Source of the DNA: Turbatrix aceti
Lineage: Eukaryota; Nematoda; Chromadorea; Rhabditida; Panagrolaimidae
DNA: 64,000 nucleotides
Assembly: GCA_963969345.1 (NCBI GenBank)
Contig: OZ017768.1
Location: forward strand, 10,022,193-10,086,192
Reading direction: 5' to 3'
This document shows positions 1-8,215 of this stretch, piece by piece; position 1 is the first letter of the stretch; each line of letters starts with the position of its first letter. Under the pieces are notes generated by a model, which was not told where the DNA came from, searched no databases, and saw nothing but the letters and a program-made list of their open reading frames with translations. Both the position numbers and the translations under genes were made by a program.

Positions 1-524
1 TTCTGTCACATTTTTTGCGTCATTTTGGCCACAAAACTTCTGAGCTATTTTACAGAAGTAAAATGCTGAAAAATCAACGTTTTTCCTGCCGACACTTGGG
101 CAAGAAGTTAATTCGCATTTATTGTGATAAAATCGAACAATGGTTTGTAACGCCACGTTAATACGTTATTTTTGTACAATTCGTTGATGCACGGGAGCTC
201 ATTTCATTTACTTGCGTTTTATTTTCATTTTCTTCTTTGCAACGAACAAAAAACACAAAAAGAAACAAAAACAGTGATACAGGCATCACTGTTTTTGCCT
301 GCATCACTGGCGTATTTGGCCAAATCGCCCGCTGCGAGAGTACTCGACGCGCACGCAACCAGAAGTTGAGCGAGCTTTTTTTGCGTTTGTTTTTTGAAAG
401 TGATATCTGTTCGTCGGCATTTTTCGTGTATTCATAGTTGTTTCTTCGTTTTGGCCTTTTCCAATGTTATTAAGCTCAGTCTGGCGAGTCCAAACCGTTG
501 TTTATCTGAGTTGATTGCTGTTAC
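1..524. repeat. Gene-free left edge with a diverged copy of a foldback-element arm
   Basis: I see no gene here. Positions about 394-524 resemble the left arm of the inverted-repeat element found at 839-1435: the same order of tracts is seen (GTGTATTC, a CGTTTTG/CC tract, a GTTATTA-GGCT/AGCTCAGTCT tract, then GAGTTGAT), with many differences. A short palindromic tract, CAGTGATACAGGCATCACTG, lies at about 272-291. The segment ends at an assembly gap, so what joins it to the element to the right is unknown. Confidence 0.4.
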
Positions 525-724
525 NNNNNNNNNNNNNNNNNNNNNNNNNNNNNNNNNNNNNNNNNNNNNNNNNNNNNNNNNNNNNNNNNNNNNNNNNNNN
601 NNNNNNNNNNNNNNNNNNNNNNNNNNNNNNNNNNNNNNNNNNNNNNNNNNNNNNNNNNNNNNNNNNNNNNNNNNNNNNNNNNNNNNNNNNNNNNNNNNNN
701 NNNNNNNNNNNNNNNNNNNNNNNN
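525..724. other. Assembly gap (200 N)
   Basis: A run of exactly 200 N. Its right edge coincides with the left edge of a segment repeated without change at 8216-9101, so the gap may reflect unresolved repeat assembly. Reading frames reported across it are meaningless. Confidence 0.99.
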
Positions 725-1610
725 TGACAAGGGAGCGAAAAAACATCAAACTTTTTTTTGCACAATCTCGATATCAAGCGCATTTTTTGTAAATGACTAA
801 TAAGTTTATTTTTTACATTGACATGCTGCAATGATGAAACAAACTTTCACTACTCGTCAATAGGTCTCGACGCAAAAATTTTTGAAGTTTTTATAAAGTG
901 TTGTGTATTCGCTGGCATTTTTCACATGTTCATGCATTTTCATTCGTTTTGCCACTTCTCAGTGTTATTAGGCTAAGACTGAGCTAACTAACTGTCCTTC
1001 GGCTGAGTTGATAAGTTATCGGAGAAATGTGCTGGAAAGCGCCAAAGTTGCCTATTTTGAAAACGCGTTTCAAATTTTTTCTCCAAATTTGTAGTGTACA
1101 AATGAATTCTGGGACCAAAACTGTGTTGCCCCTACCTAGAGCTTGGAGGCCCATCCAACTTTACCCCGGTCGGCGACTATTAGTTTTCGAGTTATTCACG
1201 ATTTTATATTCGGTGCTATCTGGCAACTTTGGCGCCTTCCAGCATATTTCTCCGATAACTTATCAACTCAGCCCAAGGATGGTTAGTTCGCTCAGTCTTA
1301 GCCAAAAAACACTGAAAAGTGGCAAAACGAATGAGAAGTCATGAACATGTGAAAAATGCCAGCGAATACACAACACTTTATAAAAACTTCAAAAATTTTT
1401 GCGTCGAGACCTATTGACGAGTAGTGAAAGTTTGTAGGAATGAATGAAAATAATATCATTGTTGATGATAATACATAACAATGTTTGGGAATTACACATG
1501 TGAACTCCATACGAAAAACTACCAAAAAAGTATCCTGAACAATGAACAAAGCGAACTCCATCAAGCTTTACTCAATTCCGGAAAGAACACAATATTTTCA
1601 ACATTGTCTC
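725..1610 (+). repeat. 886-base direct repeat, copy 1
   Basis: This segment appears identical, base for base in every stretch I compared, to 8216-9101 (constant offset 7491). It contains part of the promoter module of the Cys-cluster genes in minus orientation (725-830), a foldback element (839-1435) and the 5' part of a small plus-strand gene (from 1481). Identity stops abruptly after ACATTGTCTC at 1610/9101 and the two flanks are then unrelated at DNA level. The left limit is unknown because of the gap. It is either a very recent duplication or conversion, or an assembly artefact. Confidence 0.9.
839..1435. mobile_element. Foldback/MITE-like element with about 210-base inverted arms, copy 1
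   Basis: The left arm (839 to about 1050) reads back almost perfectly as the right arm (about 1220-1435). Examples are ACAAACTTTCACTACTCG at 839 matching its complement ending at 1435, and GATAAGTTATCGGAGAAAT at 1010 matching 1244-1262. About 170 bases lie between the arms. It has no transposase. The 105-codon open frame at 1027-1344 lies inside the arms and loop and is a by-product of the palindrome. I could not find a clear target duplication, so the superfamily is unknown. Confidence 0.75.
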
Positions 1611-1873
1611 TCATCGGCATTGTTTTAGAAATCAACCAAAAGACACCAATAAATACTATAAACATGCTGTGTCAATTTTTGTTTAATCTCATCAAAAATG
1701 CAGTAAATTCGATGATACAAAAATTAGATTGCGTGATTGCTGTTTTGATGCTTTTATTAATTCTTGTGTGCATTTTGCATGTTGTTTATGTTATTATTGC
1801 TGTGTTCATTGTTAAATGTACGTTGACCGCGTTTCAAAATATGTTTGGTCTTCGTATACCTATAAATAATTAA
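1481..1873 (+). CDS. Small two-part membrane protein, paralogue 1 (unknown function)
   Basis: A single open frame of 130 residues. I do not recognise the family. The first 43 residues (polar, starting MFGNYTCEL) are identical to the gene at 8972 because they lie in the 886-base repeat. After STLS the sequence becomes specific to this copy: a linker of about 36 residues, then a long hydrophobic stretch (residues about 84-112, LMLLLILVCILHVVYVIIAVF) followed by VKCTLTAFQNMF. The paralogue has an equivalent hydrophobic stretch followed by VKFAMMALREF, so the tails look distantly related despite unrelated DNA. It may be a single-pass or hairpin membrane protein. No upstream exon or signal peptide is evident. 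It could be a fragment of a longer gene. Confidence 0.45.
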   Translation: MFGNYTCELHTKNYQKSILNNEQSELHQALLNSGKNTIFSTLSLIGIVLEINQKTPINTINMLCQFLFNLIKNAVNSMIQKLDCVIAVLMLLLILVCILHVVYVIIAVFIVKCTLTAFQNMFGLRIPINN

Positions 1874-1987
1874 CCTACTAATATTAATGTCCTTTGACGC
1901 CTCATTATAATTGCTCGGCTTAAACTTTTCAGCCCTGCCTTTGGGCCGACAGTTTATTCCATTTTTAAATTTAACCCGTCTTGTAAT

Positions 1988-2381
1988 CAAGGCATAAAAT
2001 CCGGCCGGCCGGCCGCAAAAGCCGGCAGGGCCGGCCAGCTTTTCGAATCAAGGCCGGCCGAAAAAGCCGGGAAAACCCTGAAAAAAATTCGAAAGTTGAT
2101 TTTTTTCGAAAAAAGTATGATTTTCTGACGTATTTGTGCTTCATTCGTCTTTTTTTTACATTTCACGACAGGGGAATCAATTATTATGCATTTTTCCATA
2201 ACATTAAGTTGTTTCCAAAAAATAAAATTTTCCGAATTTGGTCAAATTTTGCAAAAATAACCCAAAAATAAGGCACGAAACTTTTTAAAAAAAATAGGCC
2301 GCAGCCGCGGCCTGCCCGGCCCGGCTTCGGCCTGAAAATGTAGGCCTGGCGGCCTGAGTTTTAGGCCGGTTTTATGCCTTG
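1988..2381. mobile_element. GGCC-rich non-autonomous DNA transposon (probable hAT-type MITE)
   Basis: Ends are inverted copies: CAAGGCATAAAATCCGGCC at 1988-2006 and the complement of CAAGGCATAAAACCGGCC ending at 2381. Both ends run into dense GGCC/GCCGGC repeats that fold on each other, and the middle is AT-rich non-coding DNA. The layout matches the element at 10915-11311, which has an 8-base target duplication. Here the flanking octamers (CTTGTAAT and GTTGATAG) agree only partly, so this would be an older insertion. No coding capacity. Confidence 0.6.
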
Positions 2382-2570
2382 GTTGATAGCACGTTGATAA
2401 TTTTTGCAAATCAAATAAAAGAATTTTACTTTTTTTTGTGGAATTGCAGACTGTTTTCATTGAAAAAAAGGGCGTGCCACCGATTTTTGTAAAAAACGAC
2501 AGAAACCATAGGTATTTTATTTGACGTCGTCAAAACAATCATAAATAAAACTGTTAAAAAAGGTTGATGA

Positions 2571-2849
2571 TTAAACGGAATAAGGAGGGGGGCACTTAGG
2601 AGGGCACTGGCAAGGAGGAGGGCACGGAGGAGTACACTTGTCAGACTTGTTAGAAAGAAAAGTGTTCTGCTGGACTTGCACGGCAATTCCTCCTGCGGGT
2701 GCTGCTGCAGGAGGGCAACGATGAGCACTTTTGGCACAGCAGCAGCAACAGCAGGTCGTGCAGCATGTTGCGCAACATATTCCGGAGCAGATACCAACTA
2801 TGCACAAAATGATAATGATTGCAATAGCGGATAGTAAGATCAACACCAT
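2571..2849 (-). CDS. Cys-cluster membrane microprotein 1 (CC-rich, Pro/Cys tail)
   Basis: About 92 residues on the minus strand; the start at 2849 is chosen because all four family members share TTCCAAATG or TTTCAAATG there. The order is: hydrophobic segment (residues about 1-22, LILLSAIAIIIILCIVGICSG); a run of paired cysteines (ICCATCCTTCCCCCC); a short linker; a conserved AAAPAGGIAVQVQQN block; and a tail of Cys flanked by Pro (PPCPPPCQCPPKCPPP). I know no named family with this architecture. A tail-out or palmitoylated membrane-bound metal- or redox-active protein is conceivable but unproven. Its 5' leader carries a TTTCAG acceptor near 2931 and a TATA promoter near 3110. Confidence 0.7.
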   Translation of the reverse strand: MVLILLSAIAIIIILCIVGICSGICCATCCTTCCCCCCAKSAHRCPPAAAPAGGIAVQVQQNTFLSNKSDKCTPPCPPPCQCPPKCPPPYSV

Positions 2850-3059
2850 TTGGAAATCTGTTTTGTTCAATCGAAAAAGAAACTGTATTTTCGGCTAGAT
2901 TTTGTAATTGTGTTGTTGAATGAATCTGAAACAATGATGCAATAAAAAAAATTGGGTTGTCTCGTATGAATCGTTGTTTTTACCGCGCTGTTAAAACAAT
3001 CGAAAAACTTTTCAATGGTCTCAAAAATGTACCCTTGCAAACATATGCGACATTTAAAA

Positions 3060-3550
3060 TTAGACAATCTAATAAAAAAATGATAAGAAAGGATTGCGAG
3101 CATCTGACTTATATATAAACGACGTTCAATCTTTACACACACAAAAAATGTGACAGAAGAGAGAAGAAACATCAACCTTTTTTTGCAGAATCTCGATCAA
3201 TCAATCAATCAATTTATCTCTTACTCGTACACACGGGATTATACAAATCAGTGGGGTCGTACGAAGAGGGGTCATCAAAGAAAAACAATCCGTCTGAAAT
3301 CGAAGTCCTTGGTAGAAGCGTTGTAGGCAATGGCGAGGTCGTCGGTCCAGCGCATGCGTGGTCGTCCTAGCGGTCGCTTGGCGGTCAGAGATGACTCGGC
3401 CAAGCAGGACGAGGAAATCTTCGTATTGATCGTCGCCGAGACCGGACTGGGGCGCATACACTTGCAAAAGACGCATTAGAATCTCGATATTAAGGGCATT
3501 TTTTGTAAATGACTCAGTTAGTTTTTTTTACAAATTGACATTGATCAACT
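3060..3550 (-). promoter_or_regulatory. Promoter module of Cys-cluster gene 1 (TATA plus TGACTCA box), split by a LINE
   Basis: Read on the minus strand, the module contains a TGACTCA-type box (3510-3516), a GCAGAATCTCGAT tract, a CATCAACCTTTTTTTGCAG tract, a GTGACA...CACAC tract, and TTTATATATAAG (3107-3118) followed by GTCAGATGCTCGCAATCC. The same order recurs upstream of the other three family genes. TGACTCA is the classical bZIP/AP-1 element; its role here is inference. In this copy a LINE fragment (3198-3477) has been inserted in the middle. Confidence 0.55.
3198..3477 (-). mobile_element. Internally deleted non-LTR retrotransposon (LINE) fragment
   Basis: On the minus strand the translation starts with an endonuclease-like piece (RLLQVYAPQSGLGDDQYEDF, matching the VYAPT.G motif of APE-type LINE endonucleases). 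In another frame it continues with KRPLGRPRMRWTDDL, typical of the extreme C-terminus of LINE ORF2. About the whole reverse transcriptase is therefore missing. The 3' end is a TTGA tetranucleotide repeat. The insert is flanked by an 11-base duplication AGAATCTCGAT (3187-3197 and 3478-3488), and the flanks rejoin into the promoter module seen elsewhere in the cluster, showing the insertion cleanly. Confidence 0.75.
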
Positions 3551-4423
3551 ACTTTTGATCGCATTAGTCGTTTACTTTGTTTGAGTTTTATTAATAACGT
3601 TTTATACAAAGATTGTTTATTACGTTTTAGACCTAATTAACATTTTACAATTGAGCTAAAACGTATGTTTGAACAAAAACTTAAATGTATGTACATAGTG
3701 TGCAAAACAAGAAAATATAATCAAAAAACTTTGACATTTGCTTTTAAAATTCGTTTAATTTATTTACATTGTGAAAAAGACCAAAGACACCGGCCATACA
3801 ACATTACAACATTACAGTGATGATAAGTGGTTAGATCGACGATGTTGTTAAAAATGATTAATGAACGCATTCGTGAGTTCACTTGACTAAAGAAAGCGGC
3901 CGTGACACCGCTAGGAATCAAACCTTAGACGTCGAGAATAGAGGTCGCGCGTTCTAGCACACAAGTTTCAGTATTTATAAAAAAGAATGGCGCACGCAAA
4001 GTTACAAAAACGATCATTTTTACCGGATTTTTTGGCAGGAGTCGACTTCATTAATTTTTCAGGGGTTAATGACGACATGTTTTTATATTAACTTTCTGTT
4101 GTTTTTCATTTGATGCGGCAAAATAGTTAAGAAATTCATTTTTCGGAGTCCGGGAAAAAATAATAAAAAAAATAATATTTTTGACCGATGCTTTGTCTTT
4201 TGCAGAAAGGGCATAATTGCGTCAAGAATTTTTTTGACTGTGCCTCTTGCTGTTTTTATAAATATTAGGATCAAACTTTTATTCTTCTAGACTCAAAATA
4301 AAACAAATAAATATTTTAAAGTTATAAATAGAAACGTGGTACTCCGCACCAGAGAAGCGACATAGTAAATATGTAGTTTTAGATAATTTATTCAACGTCA
4401 TAAAAACAAAAATATTTTAAAAG
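3551..4423. other. Intergenic DNA, partly an inverted copy of 5000-6080
   Basis: No gene seen. Stretches match, in reverse complement, the DNA to the right. Examples are ATTGATCAACTACTTTTGAT with ATCAAAAGTATTTAGTTGAT at about 5534-5553, and the block 4020-4080 (containing AGTCGACTTCATTAATTTTTC) with 5962-6030 (GAAAAACTCATCAAGTCGACT). This suggests the Cys-cluster locus grew by inverted duplication. A tRNA-like stretch lies inside and is listed separately. Confidence 0.5.
3894..3962 (-). tRNA. tRNA-like relic or tRNA-derived SINE head (doubtful)
   Basis: On the minus strand the segment contains GGTTTGATTCC, close to the RNA polymerase III B box GGTTCGATTCC, about 45 bases after a GCTAGAACGCGCGACC tract that resembles a D-arm/A box. 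An anticodon-arm-like CGACCTCTATTCTCG lies between. The T stem has a mismatch and I cannot close a proper acceptor stem. I read it as a tRNA pseudogene or the head of a tRNA-derived SINE, not a working tRNA. Confidence 0.25.
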
Positions 4424-4618
4424 TCACAAAAGAGAATTTTGTTGAATTTGCAACGCAATTCCTCCTGTGGGTGCCGGATGACAATGAGGTGCACCCTTAT
4501 CACAACAAGTGCAACAACAGCAGGTCGTGCAACATGTTGCGCAACAGAATCCGGAGCAGATACCAACTATGCACAAGGCGACAACGATTGCAATGATGGA
4601 CAGTAAGATCAGAACCAT
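4424..4618 (-). CDS. Cys-cluster membrane microprotein 2 (short form without Pro/Cys tail)
   Basis: 64 residues, minus strand, with start context TTCCAAATG as in its relatives. It has the same hydrophobic segment (VLILLSIIAIVVALCIVGICSGF), the same paired-Cys run (CCATCCTTCCCCTCC), an acidic/basic linker (DKGAPHCHPAP) and TGGIALQIQQNSLL, then a stop. In the longer members this point continues LSDKSDKC and the PPC repeat tail. Here the codons change so that a TGA ends the frame, giving a naturally tail-less variant or a truncation. It is flanked by its own promoter module at 4727-4895. Confidence 0.65.
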   Translation of the reverse strand: MVLILLSIIAIVVALCIVGICSGFCCATCCTTCCCCTCCDKGAPHCHPAPTGGIALQIQQNSLL

Positions 4619-4726
4619 TTGGAATTAATTCGGTTTTGTTTGGTCAAAAACGGTATTTTTGGCTAAATTTTGTAGAGCCCAGCAGTTGAATAAGTCTAAA
4701 ACAAAGATACAAAAATTAGTTTTTTT

Positions 4727-4895
4727 TTAAAGAAAAGATTGCATGCATCGTTCTGATATAATATACATATATGAACGATGATCAGACACTATAAAGCGTG
4801 ACAAGAAAAAAAGCACTGATAAAGTAATCACCTTTTTTTGCAGACACTCAAACAAAACGCATTTTTGTGCATGACTCAGTTTTTTTACAAATTGA
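4727..4895 (-). promoter_or_regulatory. Promoter module of Cys-cluster gene 2
   Basis: Minus-strand copy of the family module. A TGACTCA box (4872-4878) is followed by TTTTTTACAAATTGA on its distal side. The GATTACTTTATCAGTGC tract, a GTGACA-like GTCACGC tract and a TATA-rich tract (about 4756-4776) ahead of a pyrimidine-rich start region come next in transcription order. It matches the modules of genes 3 and 4 more closely than that of gene 1. Confidence 0.5.
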
Positions 4896-5559
4896 TACCA
4901 AATTGCCAAAGTTTGATACTAAATTTGTCACGCTATTTTTTCAAGTGACACATGCGGTTATCACGAGTACATTGATCAACCTTTTATTGCATCAGTCGTT
5001 TACTGTAAGTGTGTTGATTAAAAGAGTTTTAATGCTAGTTAATTTTCATTTTTCAAACAATTATCGTCGCAATATTTAACAGCTTAGCTAAAACTGGAGT
5101 TTAAAATCCGTTATTAATCACAATCTGTACACGGGGTGTATTTTCAAAAACGCGCTACAATGACCTCCTAAAGTGATGTTAAAAGGAATCCTAGCGTTGT
5201 ATCCAAAAACTCTTTAAGTTTTTTAAAGTTAAAAGGGTCTTATTTGAGTTAATAACCGGTAAACTTATTTGAAAGTTTAAAAAATATGGTTTTTTTACGG
5301 TAAAAATTTATTACATCACACCACGGGGCCACATAAGAACTAAAGTTTTATATGTTTTAAAGTTCAGCAAACAAAACTAACCCGGTGACAGTGTAAAATA
5401 CTTTTTTTATCTGTGATTAATTTACTGATAAATTTAATACCATATAAAAATGTTTGACAGTTCGTTGTATAATACTTTCAACCTATTTATAATACTTTGT
5501 AGTATATTTATTGTTGCTTGTTAACGACTGATGCAATCAAAAGTATTTAGTTGATGTCA
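4896..5559. other. AT-rich intergenic DNA
   Basis: I see no gene. It holds scattered inverse matches to 3535-3660 (for example TTAACAGCTTAGCTAAAAC against ATTGAGCTAAAACGT) and low-complexity A/T tracts, in keeping with old duplications of the locus. Confidence 0.4.
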
Positions 5560-5830
5560 ATGTAAAAAAAACTTAATAGTCATTTGCAAAAAATGCGCTT
5601 GATATCGAGATTGTGCAAAAAAAGGTTGATGTTTTTTCTCTCCCTTGTCACATTTTTTGTGTCTAAAGATTGAACGTCGTCTATATGTAAGTCAGGTGCT
5701 CGCAATCCTTTCTTATCTTTTTATAAGGTTGTTCAATTTGAAATGTCGCTTATGTTTGCAAGGGTACATTTTTGAGACCATTAGAGTTTTTTGATTGTTA
5801 AACATGCGTTTCAAAGAACAAATTTTAGCG
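5560..5830 (+). promoter_or_regulatory. Orphan promoter module with no Cys-cluster gene behind it
   Basis: A plus-strand copy of the gene 1 module in the same order: CGAGATTGTGCAAAAAAAGG, ACATTTTTTGTGTCTAAAG, TTGAACGTCGTCTATATGTA and AAGTCAGGTGCTCGCAATCC, then GGTACATTTTTGAGACCATT, which matches 3014-3034 in reverse complement. In gene 1 this DNA leads into the coding region; here the frame never appears, and the sequence passes into non-coding DNA until the next module at about 6240. It is either the remains of a lost fifth gene or a promoter of a non-coding transcript. Confidence 0.55.
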
Positions 5831-6239
5831 GTTTTTTTAGCACCGTAATTTATTGGTCTATTAGTTTAGCCAAAAACGTTGTTAATTCCATTACATGATT
5901 TTTCTGCCACATCAAATAAAGAAAACACTTGATATAGGTATCTCATAAGGCGTAAAAAAACTGTCTTTAACCCCTGAAAAACTCATCAAGTCGACTCCCA
6001 TGCCAAAAACCGGTAAAAAATGGGTGTTTTTGTAACATTTTTCACACATCGGTGTGTTTATGACGTACAATTGCTGCTAGGCCTTACAAAATTGCATGCA
6101 ACAGCGGCAATTTATTACAACGCTTTTATACTGACAAAAGAAGTCAAGTAGTTGATCGCTGCAAGCTCAATTGATAACCGTATGTGTCATTTAAATTAAT
6201 GGCGTGACGAATGTGATCTTAAACTTTGGCAATATGGTA

Positions 6240-6480
6240 GCAATTTGTAAAATAAACTGCGTCATGTACAAAAAAGCGTTTTATTTTAGGTTTCTGCAAG
6301 AAAAGGTGATTACTTTATCAGTGTTTCTTCTCCCCTGTGACGCTTTTTTGTGTCTAAGGATTGAACATCGTTCATATACATATAAATATAAGTCAGGTGC
6401 AGCAATCCGTTCTTATCATTATTCTTTAAGAAAAAACTAATTTTCGTCTTTTTGTTTCAGACTCATTCAACGACAAACTT
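6240..6480 (+). promoter_or_regulatory. Promoter and 5' leader of Cys-cluster gene 3
   Basis: Plus-strand module. A CTGCGTCATG box (the TGACGCAG form of the TGACTCAG box) at about 6258 is followed by GAAAAGGTGATTACTTTATC, CCTGTGACGC, TTGAACATCG, the TATA box TATAAATATA (6381-6390) and AGTCAGGTGCAGCAATCC. A strong acceptor, TTTTTGTTTCAG, ends at about 6460 in the leader, followed by ACTCATTCAACGACA, which is shared with the other genes. This could be a 5' UTR intron or a spliced-leader site. Confidence 0.55.
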
Positions 6481-6550
6481 GCCGAGCTTTACAAAATCTA
6501 GCCAAAAATACAGTCTCCTTTTCGACCAAACAATACCGAATTAATTTCAA

Positions 6551-6877
6551 ATGAGTTGTATATTACTGATCGGTATTGGGATTATTGCCGTCGTTGTCGT
6601 CCTATGCGTAGTTGGTCTCTGCGCCGCAATATGTTGCACAGCATGTTGCGCAACATGCTGCACGACCTGCTGTTGCAAAAGTTTTGCAACAACTTGGTTT
6701 CGAAGAAGGGGTGCTCATCGTTGCCCCCCGGCAGCACCCGCAGGAGGAATTGCTGTACAAATCCAGCAAAATACTCTTTTGTCTGACAAGTCCGATAAGT
6801 GTCCGCCTCCTTGCCCCCCGCCTTGCCAGTGCCCTCCCAAGTGCCCTCCTCCTTGTCCCCCTCCATATTACCCTTAA
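6551..6877 (+). CDS. Cys-cluster membrane microprotein 3 (longest form)
   Basis: 108 residues. Membrane segment residues 3-27 (ILLIGIGIIAVVVVLCVVGLC), then ICCTACCATCCTTCCCKSF, an inserted basic patch TTWFRRRGAHR absent from genes 1 and 2, the conserved PAAPAGGIAVQIQQNTLLSDKSDK block, and a tail of five Cys spaced by prolines ending PPCPPPYYP. It lies head to head with genes 2 and 4 and has the best preserved promoter and leader. The protein has at least 19 Cys in 108 residues. The patterns CC-x-x-CC and PPC-PPPC are obvious but match no named domain I know. Cysteine palmitoylation next to a membrane segment, or metal binding, are possible. Confidence 0.75.
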   Translation: MSCILLIGIGIIAVVVVLCVVGLCAAICCTACCATCCTTCCCKSFATTWFRRRGAHRCPPAAPAGGIAVQIQQNTLLSDKSDKCPPPCPPPCQCPPKCPPPCPPPYYP

Positions 6878-7172
6878 TCGTCAACGTATTTAACAGTTTC
6901 ATTCATGTTTGTTTTGACAACGTTGAATAAATAATTTTAAGATAGATTTCCTTTCAACCACGTGGAGTTAAGAAGTTTGTTTTTTTACGTATCAAAAACA
7001 ATGAACGGAAGATCTAATAAAGCGAAAACAAATTCTAAACACATGCCACCGATGAACTTTAGATAAACAAGTAAACTCCTTATTTTGTCAGCTTGGTAAA
7101 AAATCGACATTATTTAAGATAACTTCATTAATGTTAGCAAATTAAGCATGAATAAAAATGTGAATCAAAAGA

Positions 7173-7472
7173 TTAGCGGGAACGAGGAGGGAACTTGTCA
7201 GACAAAAGGTTGATTCCCTCGATTATCACAGATATTCCTTCTGGGGGTGCTGTCGGAGGGTTACGAGGGGTACCCCTTCTTCGACGCCAAACTGCTCTAG
7301 CCACGTGCCTTACACCCCAGAGGCCTCCAACACTTCCGCCACATGTCAAACAACACCTTGCGCAACATGCTGTACAACATGTTGCGTCACAGATACCAGC
7401 TATGCACAAGATTCCAGCAATTGCAACTGCTGCAATAATAATCACAAAAGCGTACAGTAAGATCAAATTCAT
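7173..7472 (-). CDS. Cys-cluster membrane microprotein 4 (divergent)
   Basis: 99 residues, minus strand, start in the shared TTCCAAATG context. It has a membrane segment (residues about 2-26, LILLYAFVIIIAAVAIAGILCIAG), then a paired-Cys run DATCCTACCARCCLTC. A Gly/Arg-rich insert (GGSVGGLWGVRHVARAVWRRRRG) replaces the short linker. The conserved block has changed to TAPPEGISVIIEGINLLSDK and the Pro/Cys tail is reduced to FPPRSR. It is the most divergent paralogue and keeps the promoter, leader and membrane segment. Confidence 0.65.
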   Translation of the reverse strand: MNLILLYAFVIIIAAVAIAGILCIAGICDATCCTACCARCCLTCGGSVGGLWGVRHVARAVWRRRRGTPRNPPTAPPEGISVIIEGINLLSDKFPPRSR

Positions 7473-7609
7473 TTGGAATTATTATAGTTCTGTTTCGTTC
7501 GGTCGAAAAAGAAATGGTATTTTTTGCTAGATTCTGTATAGCTCTGCAAGTGTGTCGTTGATTGAGTCTGAAACAAAGATACAAAAATTAGTTTTTACTA
7601 AAAAAATTA

Positions 7610-7770
7610 ATATAGAAAAAATTGCATCTGATATAGTATATATGTAAACGACGTTTAATCTTTAAACACAGAAAAACGTGACAAAAAAAAGAATCACTGA
7701 TAAAGTAATCTTCTTGTTTTTGAAGAAATTTTTGTGCATGACTCAGTTTTTTACAAACTGATATTATATT
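7610..7770 (-). promoter_or_regulatory. Promoter module of Cys-cluster gene 4
   Basis: Minus strand: TGACTCA box at 7739-7745 with adjacent TTTTTTACAAACTGA, then GATTACTTTATCAGTG, a TTTTTTTGTCACG tract, GATTAAACGTCG and a TATA-rich tract (about 7631-7650). The order and spacing copy the modules of genes 2 and 3. Confidence 0.5.
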
Positions 7771-8215
7771 GCCAAAGTTTTAAATTAAATTTGTCATGAC
7801 CATTTGAGTTAATTATTCTTTTATACTTGCTTTTCTTTCAAAAAATACCACAAAGGTGGGTTAAAAGTATTAAAAAGGTGGAAAGAGAGGTACAAAGTTT
7901 CCGATTATGACTTAATTTAAGGGGAAGATTTCTGTCTGATGCTTTGTCGTTGTTTACATAAGGCTTTTAACGAACATATTCACTTTTTTAAATCTTAACT
8001 TCGAAATCTTGCAAACGTTCGCTGTATGTAGCAGAAAAAACGATAGCGTATTGAAAAACGATAGCGTATTGATTTTTCTAAAAACGTTTATTGTGTAAAA
8101 TTTTTTTTGAAGTTTGACATTTGAGTTTTCAGATTCAACATTCACTGTTATTTCGACAAAAATGAGTAGTATTATCCGGGTGCATTATCCGCTACTACGT
8201 GTTCTGCTAAAATTG
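7771..8215. other. Intergenic DNA
   Basis: I see no gene. It contains a short tandem duplication, AAAAACGATAGCGTATTG repeated at 8036-8071, and otherwise AT-rich sequence up to the second copy of the 886-base repeat. Confidence 0.4.

Noticed and set aside
394..831. Open frames running across the N block
   Set aside because: The unknown bases were read through as if coding; nothing supports them.
1027..1344. 105-codon open frame, repeated at 8518-8835
   Set aside because: It spans the arms and loop of the foldback element; the palindrome creates the frame and there is no domain.
3894..3962. A working tRNA gene
   Set aside because: The B box is close to consensus, but the T stem is mismatched and no acceptor stem closes, so it is kept only as a relic.
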